Source: Candidula unifasciata
Lineage: Eukaryota; Mollusca; Gastropoda; Stylommatophora; Geomitridae
NCBI GenBank assembly: GCA_905116865.2
Contig: CAJHNH020002081.1
Location: forward strand, 49,903 to 113,902
DNA: 64,000 nt
Reading direction: 5' to 3'
Positions 22,520 to 33,850 of the stretch are shown one piece after another. The notes beneath the pieces were generated by a model. That model saw nothing but the letters and a program-made list of their open reading frames with translations, did not search any database and had not been told where the DNA came from. Each line of letters opens with the position of its first letter. The stretch's first letter is position 1. The position numbers and the translations under genes are program-made.

Positions 22520-22690
22520 AACTTATTCGTACATTCCACGAGTGCCAATTCTACATGGTCCCTGAAGATTGTTGCCAGAGCTACGGAGTTCGTGTTGTGC
22601 AACGACACTCTCGGCAGGCGGCTAGCCGTCAGAGCTACGGAGTTCGTGTTGTGCATAGACACTTTCGGCAGGTGGCTAGCCGTTCTGAAA
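22520..22690 (+). repeat. Family I copy 1 with a 54-bp tandem duplication
   Basis: CAGAGCTACGGAGTTCGTG to GGCTAGCCGT occurs twice, starting at 22576 and 22630. Similar segments lie at 48230-48470 (plus) and 47215-47400 and 49230-49390 (minus). Confidence 0.65.
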
Positions 22691-23123
22691 ACAGAGAAGG
22701 AGCCATGTGGGATTAAACCCACCTGTATTTAAGTCGATCATCTCAACGTTAATCCTTAAATATGACAACTGTATTAATAATTCAATTTCATTAGTTTGCT
22801 AAAAAAGAGGCGTCTTTGGGCAAGCATATCTTCTAATCACATATATTCGCATTAACGTATCGATTTGTATTACATATAATATATATTCTCATTATCTTTG
22901 TCCGTTCCCTATACATTTTAAAACCTCTTTGCTGCGAACCCAGAATTTCGTTATAGAATTAATAGAAACCAAGTCAATGTATATAATTATATAGCAATTT
23001 AAATTTGCACATTTTCACTACAGTTCGGAATCAGTTTGACGCGAATCCCCACAGGAGGTTACGAAACCTGCAGTGCCACTCTTTTGGGTATAAAATAAAC
23101 CGAACGTGTAGTTTCTGTTACAA
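22691..23123. other. AT-rich, no recognised feature
   Basis: Many TATAT and ATTA words and no open frame of note. The right end contains the left target duplication of SINE-A copy 4. Confidence 0.5.
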
Positions 23124-23359
23124 GTGAAGCTAGTTGCCTATCCCTCCTTACAGGACATTGCAGAACCAACTCCTGCAGTTTTTTGGCTGTTGTGGTTTTT
23201 CTATTTAATTTACGTCCAGTAGTTTGCCATTGTCCTGGACGGTCGGCTTCTCGATACCACTGTCGAAAAGTACGCAAGGCGCGAGGCTCGCAGCTGGGAT
23301 CGAACCCGGCACCCCGGCATTACGAAGCTCGTTCGCAACGCATAAGCTACAGACGCGAA
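23124..23359 (-). mobile_element. SINE-A copy 4
   Basis: Minus-strand copy flanked by an exact 15-bp duplication TAGTTTCTGTTACAA at 23109-23123 and 23360-23374. The head contains GGGATCGAACCCGG and the body GGCTTCTCGATACCACTG. The duplication is intact, so the insertion is fairly young. Confidence 0.95.
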
Positions 23360-23374
23360 TAGTTTCTGTTACAA

Positions 23375-24420
23375 AATCTGGAAAACCGTTTGCAAGAAAT
23401 GTAACTTGCGTACAAATGAGAACTAGTTTTCTCAGGAGGAGACAGTATGGAGGTGGTGTGTTTGTATGTCTGCATGTGTGTGGGTGAGCGTGTGTGAGAT
23501 AACGTGCGTTTGTGTGAATGGCCCATGTCAATCTCGCTCATTACTGGTCGTCTGCCAAGAGCCCCAGATATCAAGTTTGCTTCTCACAGAATTGACAGCT
23601 CGACATGTGGAACGGCCAGGCTCGCGTCCAGTCGAGTGAGCATCGGACGCAATATCTCCGCAGAAGGGAGGAAGACCTTCAGGAGCGACACATCCGCTTT
23701 CAAGAGCGGGGCTTTTGGGTAATGAGAGTAACATGGGAGAATCTTGTCGTAGGACATATCTTCTCCCTAAAGTTCTTTGTGGGACATCTGCACACTGGTG
23801 CAAGAATCTGGGAGCTTGGATTCCATAAACAAATCAGAGGCAGAAGTTTTTGTTTTTTTTTGGGGGGGGGAGGGGGGAGGGGTGAGTTCACACTACCCCA
23901 TGCCCCCGCCCCCCCCCCCTAAAAAAAAATTGGTGCTTAATTACAATTCTACCCCCGATGACATCACAGGACAATTCACAATTTTAGAGGGTGGTAAGAC
24001 TGGCTTTCCCGGCTTTCTGATGTTTTTACTGACCCCAAAACATATAGAACTGGCCCTAACCCCAACCCACTTACGTCCCAGAGAGTGCAGCCTAGCTCAT
24101 ACAACTGCATGCAGCCTGTGTCCCACGACTGCATGCAACCTATCTACCTCTTCTTGAAACATAAGACTGTCCAGTGACCTGTGGATTTCCCCTGTTTGGG
24201 GTAGGATATTAATAAAACACAAAAAATTGTAACAGGACGAAGCAGCCCTGCATAACTATATATAGAAATTCTCTAAAAAAGTCGATTAACTTTAACCCTA
24301 ACCCCCCTGTGATATTGGACTTTTCCTGGGAGCTACTGGATTCCCTTAGACGGGGGTGTGCTAAAATTACAGTACCAAATCTGGTCACTTCTAAAGACTG
24401 TCTATTGAATTATTCAAAAT
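23375..24420. other. Unrecognised sequence
   Basis: Open frames at 23504-23922 show no motif I know. T9G8 near 23856 and C10TA9 near 23920 form a possible hairpin with a 50-bp loop. No repeat family matched. Confidence 0.4.
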
Positions 24421-24452
24421 ACACAAACACACACACACACACACACACACAG

Positions 24453-24530
<78 letters not shown>
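24421..24530. repeat. (CA)n-(GA)n microsatellite
   Basis: CA dinucleotides to about 24451, then (GA)n at 24457-24530. Confidence 0.97.
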
Positions 24531-24533
<3 letters not shown>

Positions 24534-25851
24534 CTGTGGTTATTCTTTTTGTGGTTGTAAACCTCAAAAAAAAAAAAAAAAATTAAATGTTGAATCTTAA
24601 AAAGTGGGTTAGAGAGAAAAAGACACCCGATCGCTTTGTGAACCCCGATTGCCACATTTTACTGACAGACTGAGAAAGGCCTGATGAATCTGGCGGTTAC
24701 AGCACTTAGAGGCCCTATTAATTTTTACAGGGCCCGATAACATGACATGAATCACTGGCACCCACTTTTACGTCACCGTAAAACGGACAAAAATGAGCCT
24801 CGGTCCCGAGAGAGGACAATATACCTCGGCAGAGGCTCGACACTTTAATGGGTGCACCACGCTTCACAAGTTGTGGCTGCAAGGAGGAAACTCCCATGCG
24901 GCAGAAAAATAAAACCGGAATTATTAATATTATTCTCTCAGCTTATGCGTTTCCACAAAGAGGCCAACAGTCTGCCAAATTTAGTATCCTACAGCAAGGC
25001 GTGTTTGTTTATTTTAACAAAGAGGAGTATTCGTTACGTGACAGATAGGCACATAAAATATATTGAATTCCTGATTTGTTTGTTTCCTCTCGTTTTTCGA
25101 GTAGTAGTTTTGGATTTTTGGCAAGGGCGTTGCCACTGAAAATTCTTTCGGGTGGCATAGCTGCCCCTGTAATTATCTGGAGGAATCAATTATTACGGGT
25201 ATTGCTACAATTTATTTAATGGCAAATAAATATTATAATTGAAGTAATGTGAATTGTATAAAACATCCTGCACACCTAAGGTTTTAAGGGGCTACTTAGT
25301 CCCCATGTAAATGCTATAAAGAGGAGGAGGGGCGATAAATTATTAATTTTTGGGTGGCTCAGCACCCCCCCCCCGTCACTTAAGGCCCCTAATTTTGAGA
25401 GGGGTGGGGGTAGTTGGGGGGGGGGGGGGGGGGGGTTGATTCCTCAATGTGGCTAGGTTCCCATGTCCCGGTGCCAAAAGTGGCCTATGATTTTCTGTCA
25501 TTATATTCGTCTAGATTACTTTTAAAGCTTGTCTGACCGTTCTTCCATGTCCCTCAGTCTGGAATGTGTGGGTGTGTGTCTTTATATGGCTGTCTGTCAG
25601 TCGATCGGCTCTCTATCTTCTAATCTCTCTCCCAGTGAATGAGTAAATGAGTGTGGATGTTTGTGTGTCTGTGTGTGTGTCTGAGTCTGTATGTAAGGTA
25701 ACTAAGTGAAGTTTCATCGGTCAATTTTCATGAACAAGCAGAATTCCTAGTGGATTTTTACCATCCTTGCATCTTGCTTACTGTCTAAATTATTGTATTG
25801 TCAGTTTCTCTATCGTCTTCTTCTTCTCTCTATTTCTCTCTCTCCCTCTCT

Positions 25852-25893
<42 letters not shown>

Positions 25894-25964
25894 TGTCTGT
25901 GTGTGTGTGTGAGTTAAGTGATCACATTTTCAAAAGCATATTTTTCTGCGATAAAATTTTATAG
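24531..25964. other. Mixed DNA with homopolymers and (CT)n(GT)n
   Basis: A17 near 24567, poly-C near 25369, G17 near 25418-25434, (CT)n/(GT)n at about 25850-25912. The phrases GGTGGCATAGCTGCCCC (25152) and GGTGGCTCAGCACCCCCC (25353) suggest a diverged duplicated element. Confidence 0.5.
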
Positions 25965-26160
25965 GTATATTTTCCTGAACGAGCAGAAATCACCGTAGAC
26001 CTGCCCTGCCTACAGCCCCTCCTCATCCTCCCTGCTTCTTATTTTTATTATCCATTGAAGCATAAACCCTTATGTTGTGTGCATCTCGTGTAGTTATTGT
26101 GTTCCATCTATTATTCACCTGTCATCTAGTTTTATTAATTTCGGCTTTTTTTTTCTTTTA
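25965..26160 (+). repeat. Family H copy 1
   Basis: CTCCCTGCTTCTTATTTT, GAAGCATAAACCCTTATG and TCTATTATTCACCTGTCATC align in order with 28485-28720. Class unknown. Confidence 0.6.
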
Positions 26161-26403
26161 ATGCTATCTCAAATTTCTTTTGCTCTATTTAATTATTACA
26201 ATTTCACAAAAGACAAAGAGAATATGTTTCAAAGTCTGTGGAGAAAAAAATGACACATTTATTTTTTCCAATATGATCTTTCATTATGTTTCTGCGAGTT
26301 TTTTTTTTTTTTTAATATCCTTTTTTAAAACGACAATTTATTGCTGTATCTATTCATTAACAAGTTTTCTTTTAAACGTGTCTTACAGGCTGATTCTGTT
26401 CTT
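26161..26403. other. AT-rich spacer
   Basis: T-rich lead-in to the CTT tract; nothing recognised. Confidence 0.5.
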
Positions 26404-26633
26404 TAATCTTCTTCTTCTTCTTCTTCTTCTTCTTCTTCTTCTTCTTCTTCTTCTTCTTCTTCTTCTTCTTCTTCTTCTTCTTCTTCTTCTTCTTCTTCTT
26501 CTTCTTCTTCTTCTTCTTCTTCTTCTTCTTCTTCTTCTTCTTCTTCTTCTTCTTCTTCTTCTTCTTCTTCTTCTTCTTCTTCTTCTTCTTCTTCTTCTTC
26601 TTCTTCTCCTCCTCCTCCTCCTCCTCCCCCCCT
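26404..26633. repeat. Long (CTT)n then (CTC)n tract
   Basis: About 200 bp of uninterrupted CTT, then CTC triplets from about 26607 and a short C run. The minus strand is (GAA)n, giving poly-Glu. Length and purity suggest recent expansion. Confidence 0.98.
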
Positions 26634-28249
26634 CCTTATATCACATACAGACAACGGAAGCAGACCTAGACGTTGCCCACGCAAGCCATGGATGGGTGGA
26701 ATATCCGAGACAGTAAATACTAGTGCCTCTTCTGGAAAGAAATTCGAGCAAATTAAAATGAAACAACCGTGGAATTAATCGTTGCATACACAAAGGCCGG
26801 TACCTGGTGGCTTTTCAAAACCTGACCCTGTAACGTAAAACAAGATAAGAAAAAAAAAAAAAAAAAAAAAGGAGTAGCAAGAAAATACTATTCCAAAAAA
26901 ACCCAAAAAAGTCTGTGGTATAAAAAAAAAAGAATAACACTGGGAAAGTAACAGTTCCAGTAAGAACTAAGACAGTGCCTTTGTTAAACAGCTGGCTATG
27001 TCACAAATAGGTAAACATGTTTATACCGTATTAGAGAAAAACCAACAAAAGCAGGTAACTTAGTTGGTACTGAATAAATCAAAAACTTATTAGTAACATT
27101 GTTCCAGCTGCCGTAGAAATGACAAACATTAACAAAATGATATTGTCTACTTAATAAATACATGACCATCTATGTCTTGTGCACATGCATGCTCCTGTAT
27201 AACCAATGCTACTTTGATATGTAATAACATACTGTCTGTGTCGATGAAGATATGTAGGTCTAATTTTAATATATGAATGCCTTATATGAAAATCACAAGC
27301 TGGGAAAATGATATAATAAAAAGTATTTACACAAACTATTATAAAGAATTCATTTATTTGCTTCATTTATGTAATTGTTACTATAGTATACACCTGACTA
27401 GATACAGTGAAATATACCAGACAATACACTATTGTTTGTGTCTTCTTTGTTCAAACTATTATACGTCTTTGGGTTTTCTTTTAGTCAATGTTTAGTCTTG
27501 TCTGTTTATCTACCACTGTCATTGTCAATGACAGCCCCTGATCAGTAACAACACAAGACGGGAGAAGACCGCCACTGTTTCATTTTAATTTAACGGCAAG
27601 TTAAAATTTCTTTCCATGAAGAATTTCAAGAAGACATGAAGACGTAAACAAACTATTGTATTCTTCAAAAACACATGAAAGCCCGAACAGGTGCAGCTGT
27701 CTAGCCCGCCAGTTCTCTTACCCTGGAATTGTTCCAGTGTTGCATAAATAAACGGAATTATTTCTTGGGTTTAGGTTAAGATGAGCTCATTGTTGCTATA
27801 AAAAAACGTATCAGTTACTTTTAATTTAAAACTGATTTATTTGTTTGCTACCAAACTAAACATGTCATTTGTCTATATGTCTAGCTGTAAAAAAAAAAAA
27901 AAAACACCGAGTCACTGTGGCAATATGGTTATGCCGTTTGCCAGTCGCTCTGAACACAAGCAATACTATTTTTACTCTATATCATGAAAAGATATCAAAC
28001 CAAAGAAAATATAGAGCCAGTCAGCTTCACGTTATTTCAGTCACAAACGATATGTGATCGTTGAGGTTAGAGAACTTTCATCAGCACATTACATGAATAT
28101 ACAATACCACATATGCAAACAAGAATACACAAAAACACTTAACTGATGTACCTCCCAGAGATATCACTTATCTGAATGGCCAGGGGAATCTCTGACGCAA
28201 GTCTGACCACTAGTACAAGTGACATAGCCGGTATATGATTCTATTTCGG
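26634..28249. other. AT-rich region, no recognised feature
   Basis: Contains A20 near 26850 and A15 near 27890. All frames are short, with AT-rich codon use. This is the longest stretch in the window where I see neither repeats nor genes. Confidence 0.5.
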
Positions 28250-28455
28250 GTAGATCAGTTAGCAGACGGTGATTGATTTGTTAGCATCACACCAACCGTC
28301 TTTACTTTCCCAAGCATTACTACCTACTCATTTTATGCCGGGACGAACAAGGAGCCAAGGTTATTTGTCCCAAATATCCTACTCGATTTTCATTCGAACT
28401 GAAGACCTTCTTGTCGGCAGGCGAGAATTCAACCACCATACTACAACGGCTCCGT
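28250..28455 (-). mobile_element. SINE-B copy 5, diverged
   Basis: AGCATCACACCAACCGTCTT, GGAGCCAAGGTTATTTG and GTCGGCAGGCGAGAATTC then CAACGGCTCC follow SINE-B order on the minus strand. The 3' end is not clear. Confidence 0.7.
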
Positions 28456-28484
28456 GAATCTGAGGCAAATGATCTCATTTTCAT

Positions 28485-28720
28485 AAGCATTGTTTTCCAG
28501 AACAAAGAGACATTACTATGAAACTGTTCTGTCGATAGCCATCTTCTGATCTTCCCTGCTTCAACATTTCCTCTCCACTGGAGCATAAATCTTTTATGTT
28601 CTTGGCAGAGCATAAACCTTTCATGTTCTTGGCAATCTCATGCAGTTATTGTTTTCAATCTATTATTCACACGTAATCCCATTTTATTCGTCTTCTTGTT
28701 TCGTATTTTATTAAATTTCT
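28485..28720 (+). repeat. Family H copy 2
   Basis: Matches 25965-26160. It carries an internal duplication of GAGCATAAAxCTTTTATGTT (about 28578 and 28610). Confidence 0.6.
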
Positions 28721-28764
28721 CTTGCCACTGTGAGCTCTACTGCTCATTACCACTTCATAATTGA

Positions 28765-29165
28765 AAACGAGGATATCCTCACTTGGCACTCTGAAGGTCA
28801 TGATTCCAGTCTCACCCTTCGTCCTTCGCTAAGCGATTTTCCCGTGTGTTTCGTGGCCCCATGTTGAGAGAAAATAGAGTGGACCAACCATTCCACCTCA
28901 CCTTCCCCCCCCCCCCCCCAACCCCCACCACTAAAATGATTGCGGTAAACGGCAACTATTTTGGGGTGTTTCCATCAAAGCCGGAGTGGATCTACCGCAT
29001 AAGAGAGGAACCAACAGTTTGCATACAAGTAAGCCAGATCTGTAGAGCGGACGTACACGCAAATCCCAATTTCTAGAACAAGACTTAAGTCCGGGTGTGG
29101 ATGAACAACCAGCACTTTCCGCCGAAGCTCACAGCCGGGCAACACTAAGAAGAAGAAGAAGAAGC
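28765..29165 (+). mobile_element. Family C copy 3
   Basis: Head-like GGTCATGATTCCAGTCTC, then TCGTGGCCCCATGTTGAG, a C14 run, CAGATCTGTAGAGCGGACG, AAGTCCGGGTGTGGATGAAC and CTCACAGCCGGGCAAC, ending in (AAG)n of about 20 bp. Tail still short, unlike copy 4. Confidence 0.8.
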
Positions 29166-29384
29166 GAGTTAAGCGACTTCAGGTTTATTGAAGATCCTAG
29201 AAGGTCGCCTATGGAAGTATGGAATTTCGTGATTTATGGTAAACACACCGCTCTGCGAAGGTACACGAAGATGTGTAAGAGAATACCTGGTGCCATTAAG
29301 TAGACTTGCTTGTCTTCAAACAGCATCGCGCCATTAAAAGTATAACTCCAGCTGTGCATGTATCTGTTTTTCAACAGTAGACAT

Positions 29385-29421
29385 CGAAATGTATGTGTAT
29401 GTGTGTATGTGTATGTGTGCG

Positions 29422-29464
<43 letters not shown>

Positions 29465-29470
29465 GTGTGT
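29385..29470. repeat. (GT)n microsatellite
   Basis: GTATGTGT-type units becoming pure GT at about 29425-29460. Confidence 0.95.
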
Positions 29471-29511
29471 TGTAACGCAAACCATTTTTACTTTTATAAT
29501 ATGAGCTACAT

Positions 29512-29847
29512 CAGTGTTATTCAATCTGTTTACACCCCCCCCCTCCCCCACCCCCCGCAAAAAAAGCCAGTGAAAACTGTTTCGTACCTCGTTAGACAGA
29601 CTAACGAAACGCTGAAACCAAAACAAATGTAGACAGCAGTTAAATCCGATGTAATAAAACTACAATTTTCAGCCGATTTAATGTCTCTTCATTCTCATAT
29701 TTGAGATGCTAATCCTACAGACTGCCATTCAGAAAGAAAAATTATCTGCCATGTCCCTTTACATCATTAGAGAGACATTTCTGGCTGCAAACTGGGACTT
29801 TCCCATGGTTCACCACTGGGCCGCGGTTCAATGGTTGAAGAACACTG
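29512..29847. mobile_element. hAT-like non-autonomous element 1
   Basis: Left end CAGTGTTATTCAATCTG, right end reverse complement CAGTGTTCTTCAACCATTG: 7 bp identical at the tip and TTCAA shared beyond. This terminus style is common in hAT elements. Candidate 8-bp target copies match only 3 of 8, so the insertion is old or the ends are slightly off. No transposase frame. Confidence 0.6.
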
Positions 29848-30000
29848 CTTTAGGTGACTACCGTTGTTTTGAAAAGAAATTACGACGAAGACAAGGTATA
29901 AGCACAGAGAGAGTTATTCTAGTAATGGTGTTGGTGATATGTGTTACTTTTCCTACGTATGAAAACAGAGGGACTACAACATTATTATCCTAAGAAACTC

Positions 30001-30440
30001 ACTATGAAAGCCAACAAAGTCCTTGATACAGAAAATAGTGGCTGTGAGCTGAAATGCCATACAAAAATTCCTAGATTACCATGGACAAAAAAGAGAACAA
30101 TTACTGACATTTTAAAAGATCCAAACAAGAAAAATTAGCTAATAAACAACATCTTGTTTCAGAGCTGAAAGATTGTGATCATATCAAGCGCTGTGGTGGA
30201 CTGGGGAAAAACTGTAGCAGAAGGCATGGTACCAGGAAAGAGTGGCAAGGTCGAACAACATGAAGATGGGCACAGTATGTGATTCCTTAAATATGAAAGT
30301 ACACGAGGCGAGAGACCAGATTTTCTTTCAGGTAGACCATGATGAGAGCTACGTTCTACAAAGGACCTGCCTCATGATGGTGATGAAAGCTTATGCGACA
30401 CCCTATAGTTGGCCATTTAGTGTGTCTTCCAACATCACAG
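30001..30440 (+). pseudogene. RTE-like LINE relic (L4)
   Basis: Reads KCHTKIPRLPWTKKRTITDI then LKDPNKKN and a stop; shifted frames give SELKDCDHIKRCGGLGKN and VEQHEDGHS. The R(I/L)PWTxKRTxxxIL block is typical of RTE-type ends; the later GRPRxxW block is only faintly visible. Much more decayed than L5, L7 or L8. Confidence 0.5.
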
Positions 30441-30806
30441 CTCTTACTTAACAACGATTTGCCTGGCTGACCGACTGGGCTCCACAACAAATTCGAGGCC
30501 GACATCCAAAATCACGATATGGGAGATACCGTCTCATTTATGTAACCATTCTTCTAGAAGACGTCGCATTTGAAATTTAGCCTTCTTGAAAATTGACAGT
30601 TTAATTGCTAAGATCAAACTGCCAGCACGAACAAACGATTATTTCTTTAGCGGGACGGGAAACGTTGCATATAAATTATTATTATTTTAAAAATTAAGCA
30701 AATTGACGAACGCCAACACGATCAGATAATGGAAGAGCGAAAAGTCTTGCTTGAAGATGTGGAAAGGGATATTCAAGGGGCGACAGAAAGATAGGAATGT
30801 GCAGAG

Positions 30807-31459
30807 CAGCGGTCTTCAAACTTTTGTCAGGCTAAGCTCCTCTTGAGTATATGACAAGACCCCCCCCCCATACCCCCTTGAGTGTAGAGAAAGCCCCCCC
30901 CCCCCTCTTGGGTATATTATAAGGGTCCCCCCCCCCACTTGAGTATATGGTAAGACCCTCATGCACCTCCACCCCCCCCCCCCCCACCACACAATGCGTG
31001 TATTATATTATTAATTATATATGTTTACGACTGGGGGCCACGTTAGTCCAGTTGGTAGAAGACTCACTTTCAAATCCAGCTGCGACTCGCTGCAACCCAC
31101 CACCACTCTAGGTAATGGGTACCAGAGTTAACATCGTGAGGTAAATGGAGGAAGGTCGCTGTAGCTACGTAGTTGCGTGCGGACGGCGACACAGGCTTAC
31201 AGTTTCTTATCAGTCTCCGTACTGTTAGCAGAGCACTTATGGTTTGTAACCGTGTGCAATGACACTGGTTGACAACTCCCGACTTTACCTTTAACGACAT
31301 TTAAAAAAAAAAATAGTTTTTAAAAGAATTTTATTTATAATTAAAACAAAATGTAAGTATCACGGATTATTAAAAGTACAATTGAACTAACTGTCAAAAC
31401 TACATAACCTCCCCTTGCTCTCTCATTGGGCGTATGTTCTTTCAGGTTGGAGACCGCTG
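30807..31459. mobile_element. hAT-like element 2 carrying a nested SINE
   Basis: Left end CAGCGGTCTTCAAACTTTTG, right end reverse complement CAGCGGTCTCCAACC. The 8-bp flanks are GTGCAGAG and ATATAAAG: 4 of 8 match and all four differences are transitions, as for an aged target duplication. Inside, four loose units of TTGAGTATATGxxAAGACCC plus C runs (30835-30990) precede the SINE. Confidence 0.65.
31025..31318 (+). mobile_element. tRNA-headed SINE within hAT-like element 2
   Basis: CACGTTAGTCCAGTTGGTAG is a good A-box region; AGGTAATGGGTACCAGAG follows, a phrase also seen in other tRNA SINEs. It ends in A11 at about 31303-31313. The B box is weak (GCTGCGACTCG). No second copy found here. Confidence 0.65.
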
Positions 31460-31669
31460 ATATAAAGTTAGTGGACACGTTAATCAAAGTCCAGGATCTG
31501 ACAGCTGCACGTCGGTCTGTCGGTCAGTGTCAGTTGTCAGGGTGAAGAGACAGATCGCAGCTAGTTGTAAGGGTGTAGCGTCATGTTTGGTTTTTGCTAT
31601 TGCGAACAGTGTCATTTGACACTGGACCTACGTGCTCACTTCTCCCATGCAGCAGCCATCCTTAGGAAC

Positions 31670-32416
31670 TAGGGCTGTACCGAATATTCGCTTCGTATTC
31701 GCTTCGGGGCCTAAAAGAGGACCTAACAACTATTCGGTATTCGGCCGAATACTTGCGGTCGGGCCCGAATACGAATAGTGGTTACCTTACACCCGTTTCT
31801 GCATACACTGCGATAGACTGAAATAACTCTCTCAACACAACAGTTGCTCTTGCCTAAGTCTGTCGTAGCGGAGGCAACTGCGACCCGGTTGCGTGGTACA
31901 GCATCCAGTTGTAACATATGGCCGTGAGTCCTGGACAATCGGTAGGCAGGCCAAACAATTTCTTGAGGCCTCAGAGATGTGGTTTTATAGAACAATGTTT
32001 AAAATACCCTGAACAGCAACAACAACAACAACAACAACAAAAGCAACCAAGAGGTTTTGAAAGAGGCGGGAGCCCGAAGACAACTAATCACAGACATCAG
32101 AAGGAGACAGTCATTTTTTTTTTCGGCCATGTTATGAGAAGAGGAAAAATGGAACATGTGGTGACCACTGGAAAGATCTGTGGAAGGAGGGATAGAGAAA
32201 GACAACGAGAAAAGATTCTTGACAGTCTTGTTGCATGGCATGGAGGTGTGTCAGCAGACGAACTAATACATGCTGAAGGAGATAGCAGATTGTAGCAAGG
32301 CCCACGCCAGTCGGCAAGTTACCTGATGATGATACACTATTCGTATTAGTATTCGACCGAATAGTTGGTCCCGCTATTCGTATTCGGCCGAATAGTGAAA
32401 ATCCGGTACATCCCTA
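31670..32416. mobile_element. hAT-like element 3 with perfect 8-bp target duplication
   Basis: Termini TAGGGCTGTACCGAATATTC and, reversed, TAGGGATGTACCGG, 12 of the first 13 matching. Exact flanking duplication TTAGGAAC at 31662-31669 and 32417-32424. Sub-terminal palindromes CGGTATTCGGCCGAATAC and GTATTCGGCCGAATAGTG. The element's own inner part is split by an RTE fragment, with GAATACGAATAGTG and CACTATTCGTATT at the junctions. Confidence 0.9.
31890..32333 (+). pseudogene. RTE-like LINE relic nested in hAT-like element 3 (L5)
   Basis: Closely similar to L7 (58366-58800). Shared DNA words include AACCAAGAGGTTTTGAAAG, GAAAGATCTGTGGAAGGAGG and CAGTCTTGTTGCATGGCAT. Frames are broken, and a pure CAA run (about 32018-32040) has grown where L7 encodes PWTAKKSNQE. 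It ends CCTGATGATGATA, the (GAT)n tail, at the host element's right half. Confidence 0.85.
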
Positions 32417-32424
32417 TTAGGAAC

Positions 32425-32829
32425 CTATACTTGACTGTTCTTGTTTGAAGTTGATTATATCTCCTGTCTTTACAGCTTAAGGTGGAGTCTTGTGAAGAAT
32501 ACCAAAAAGTGGTTGCCTTCTCGACAGTTAGTGAAATGTTTCATCAAATATAGAAGAATAATGTTTTCCTTCATAATTGTGCATGGCTCGGAAATGATTT
32601 TGTAAAAATCAAGTAGCTTTTGGAAGAAAAATGTGAATGTGTATATATTTACAGAGAGAGAAAGAGAGACGCACACACACACACAGAGAAGGATACAGAA
32701 AGAGAGAGATGCATTTAATAGCGAAGGGTAAGCGGGCTGACATGAGTTGGTCGAGGGCTTAATTTCTATTTGAAAAGGGTGAGGGGGGGGGGGGCGGGGG
32801 TCTCGTTTTGCCTCTCTGTCACACACACT

Positions 32830-32891
<62 letters not shown>

Positions 32892-33344
32892 GTATGTGTT
32901 AGTGTGTGTGTGTGTGGTTATGCGTGTGCCCGTGAGTGGTAAGGCTGCCTCAACAAACAAACACAACAGATTCACTATTGAAAAACAAAAATCAAATCTA
33001 GAAACAAAACACCGCCACCTCAAAGAAATTGTATAATTAATGACGTAGAAGTAACTGAGATCCCACAATAAACAACTAATTTTTGTGTGTGTTTGTAAAG
33101 TAGTGAAGTAAAGTAGTAAAGTAGTAAAGAAAATGTGTTAGGCAGTAAAGTTGTGATTGTGGGCAGGGTAACAGAATACCATCCCCCCCAAAAAAAACAC
33201 AGTCGAAATAAAATTTCTAGTTTTAAATTTATTACGTTCAATCCGCGCACCTCCATTGCAACATTAAGTGGATTTAAAAAGTTGGAGAGGAAGGAGGGAC
33301 ATAGGGTGGAGTCTGTCTTAGTTTATGGATAAAAATTAACGCTA

Positions 33345-33415
<71 letters not shown>

Positions 33416-33751
33416 GAAATAGAGAGAGCGATGTCACTGAGGTGAGATAGATGGTGAGGTGATGCTGTGATGGAGTGGATAATGATAAAGGAAACGCTTG
33501 AGGAAAGGTGTGAGGTGTTAAAGACACAGGTATGTAGGCAGAAACTTATACTGATGTTTCCAGTTCTATACGCAGATTGACAAGAAAGCCAGCAGAGAAA
33601 GAGACCTGTTTTTGAAGTGGTAAACGTTGTAAACAGGGAGATTCACATTACTTCTTTCTATTAGGGCTGATTCGTTTACATTGTCTGCTTATTTATTATA
33701 TATGTAATATTTCTATGGCCTCAATGATTCTCCCTATATTTATGTGCTGTT
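32425..33751. other. Mixed DNA with (CT)n and (GA)n
   Basis: (CT)n at 32836-32886, G12 near 32786, AGTAAAGTAGT repeats near 33098-33128, (GA)n at 33347-33411. Nothing else recognised. Confidence 0.6.
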
Positions 33752-33850
33752 GAAACCAACGCAAGACGGTCTGCTGCCAAATCGACAAACGCTTGGAATA
33801 AGCCCGGCATGCCGGAATTGCCAAGCGCGTTCGCCACGCCTAAGCCACAT
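33752..33850 (-). mobile_element. SINE-A copy 5, head fragment
   Basis: GAAACCAACGCAAGACGGTC to AAGCGCGTTCGCCACGCC, then TAAGCCACA: the tRNA-related third only. The body is missing. Confidence 0.7.

Noticed and set aside
23860..23930. Transposon termini from T9G8 and C10TA9 inverted runs
   Set aside because: Homopolymer complementarity alone is not evidence of an element; no target duplication seen.
26180..26716. 178-codon poly-Leu membrane protein
   Set aside because: The hydrophobic stretch is the CTT microsatellite.
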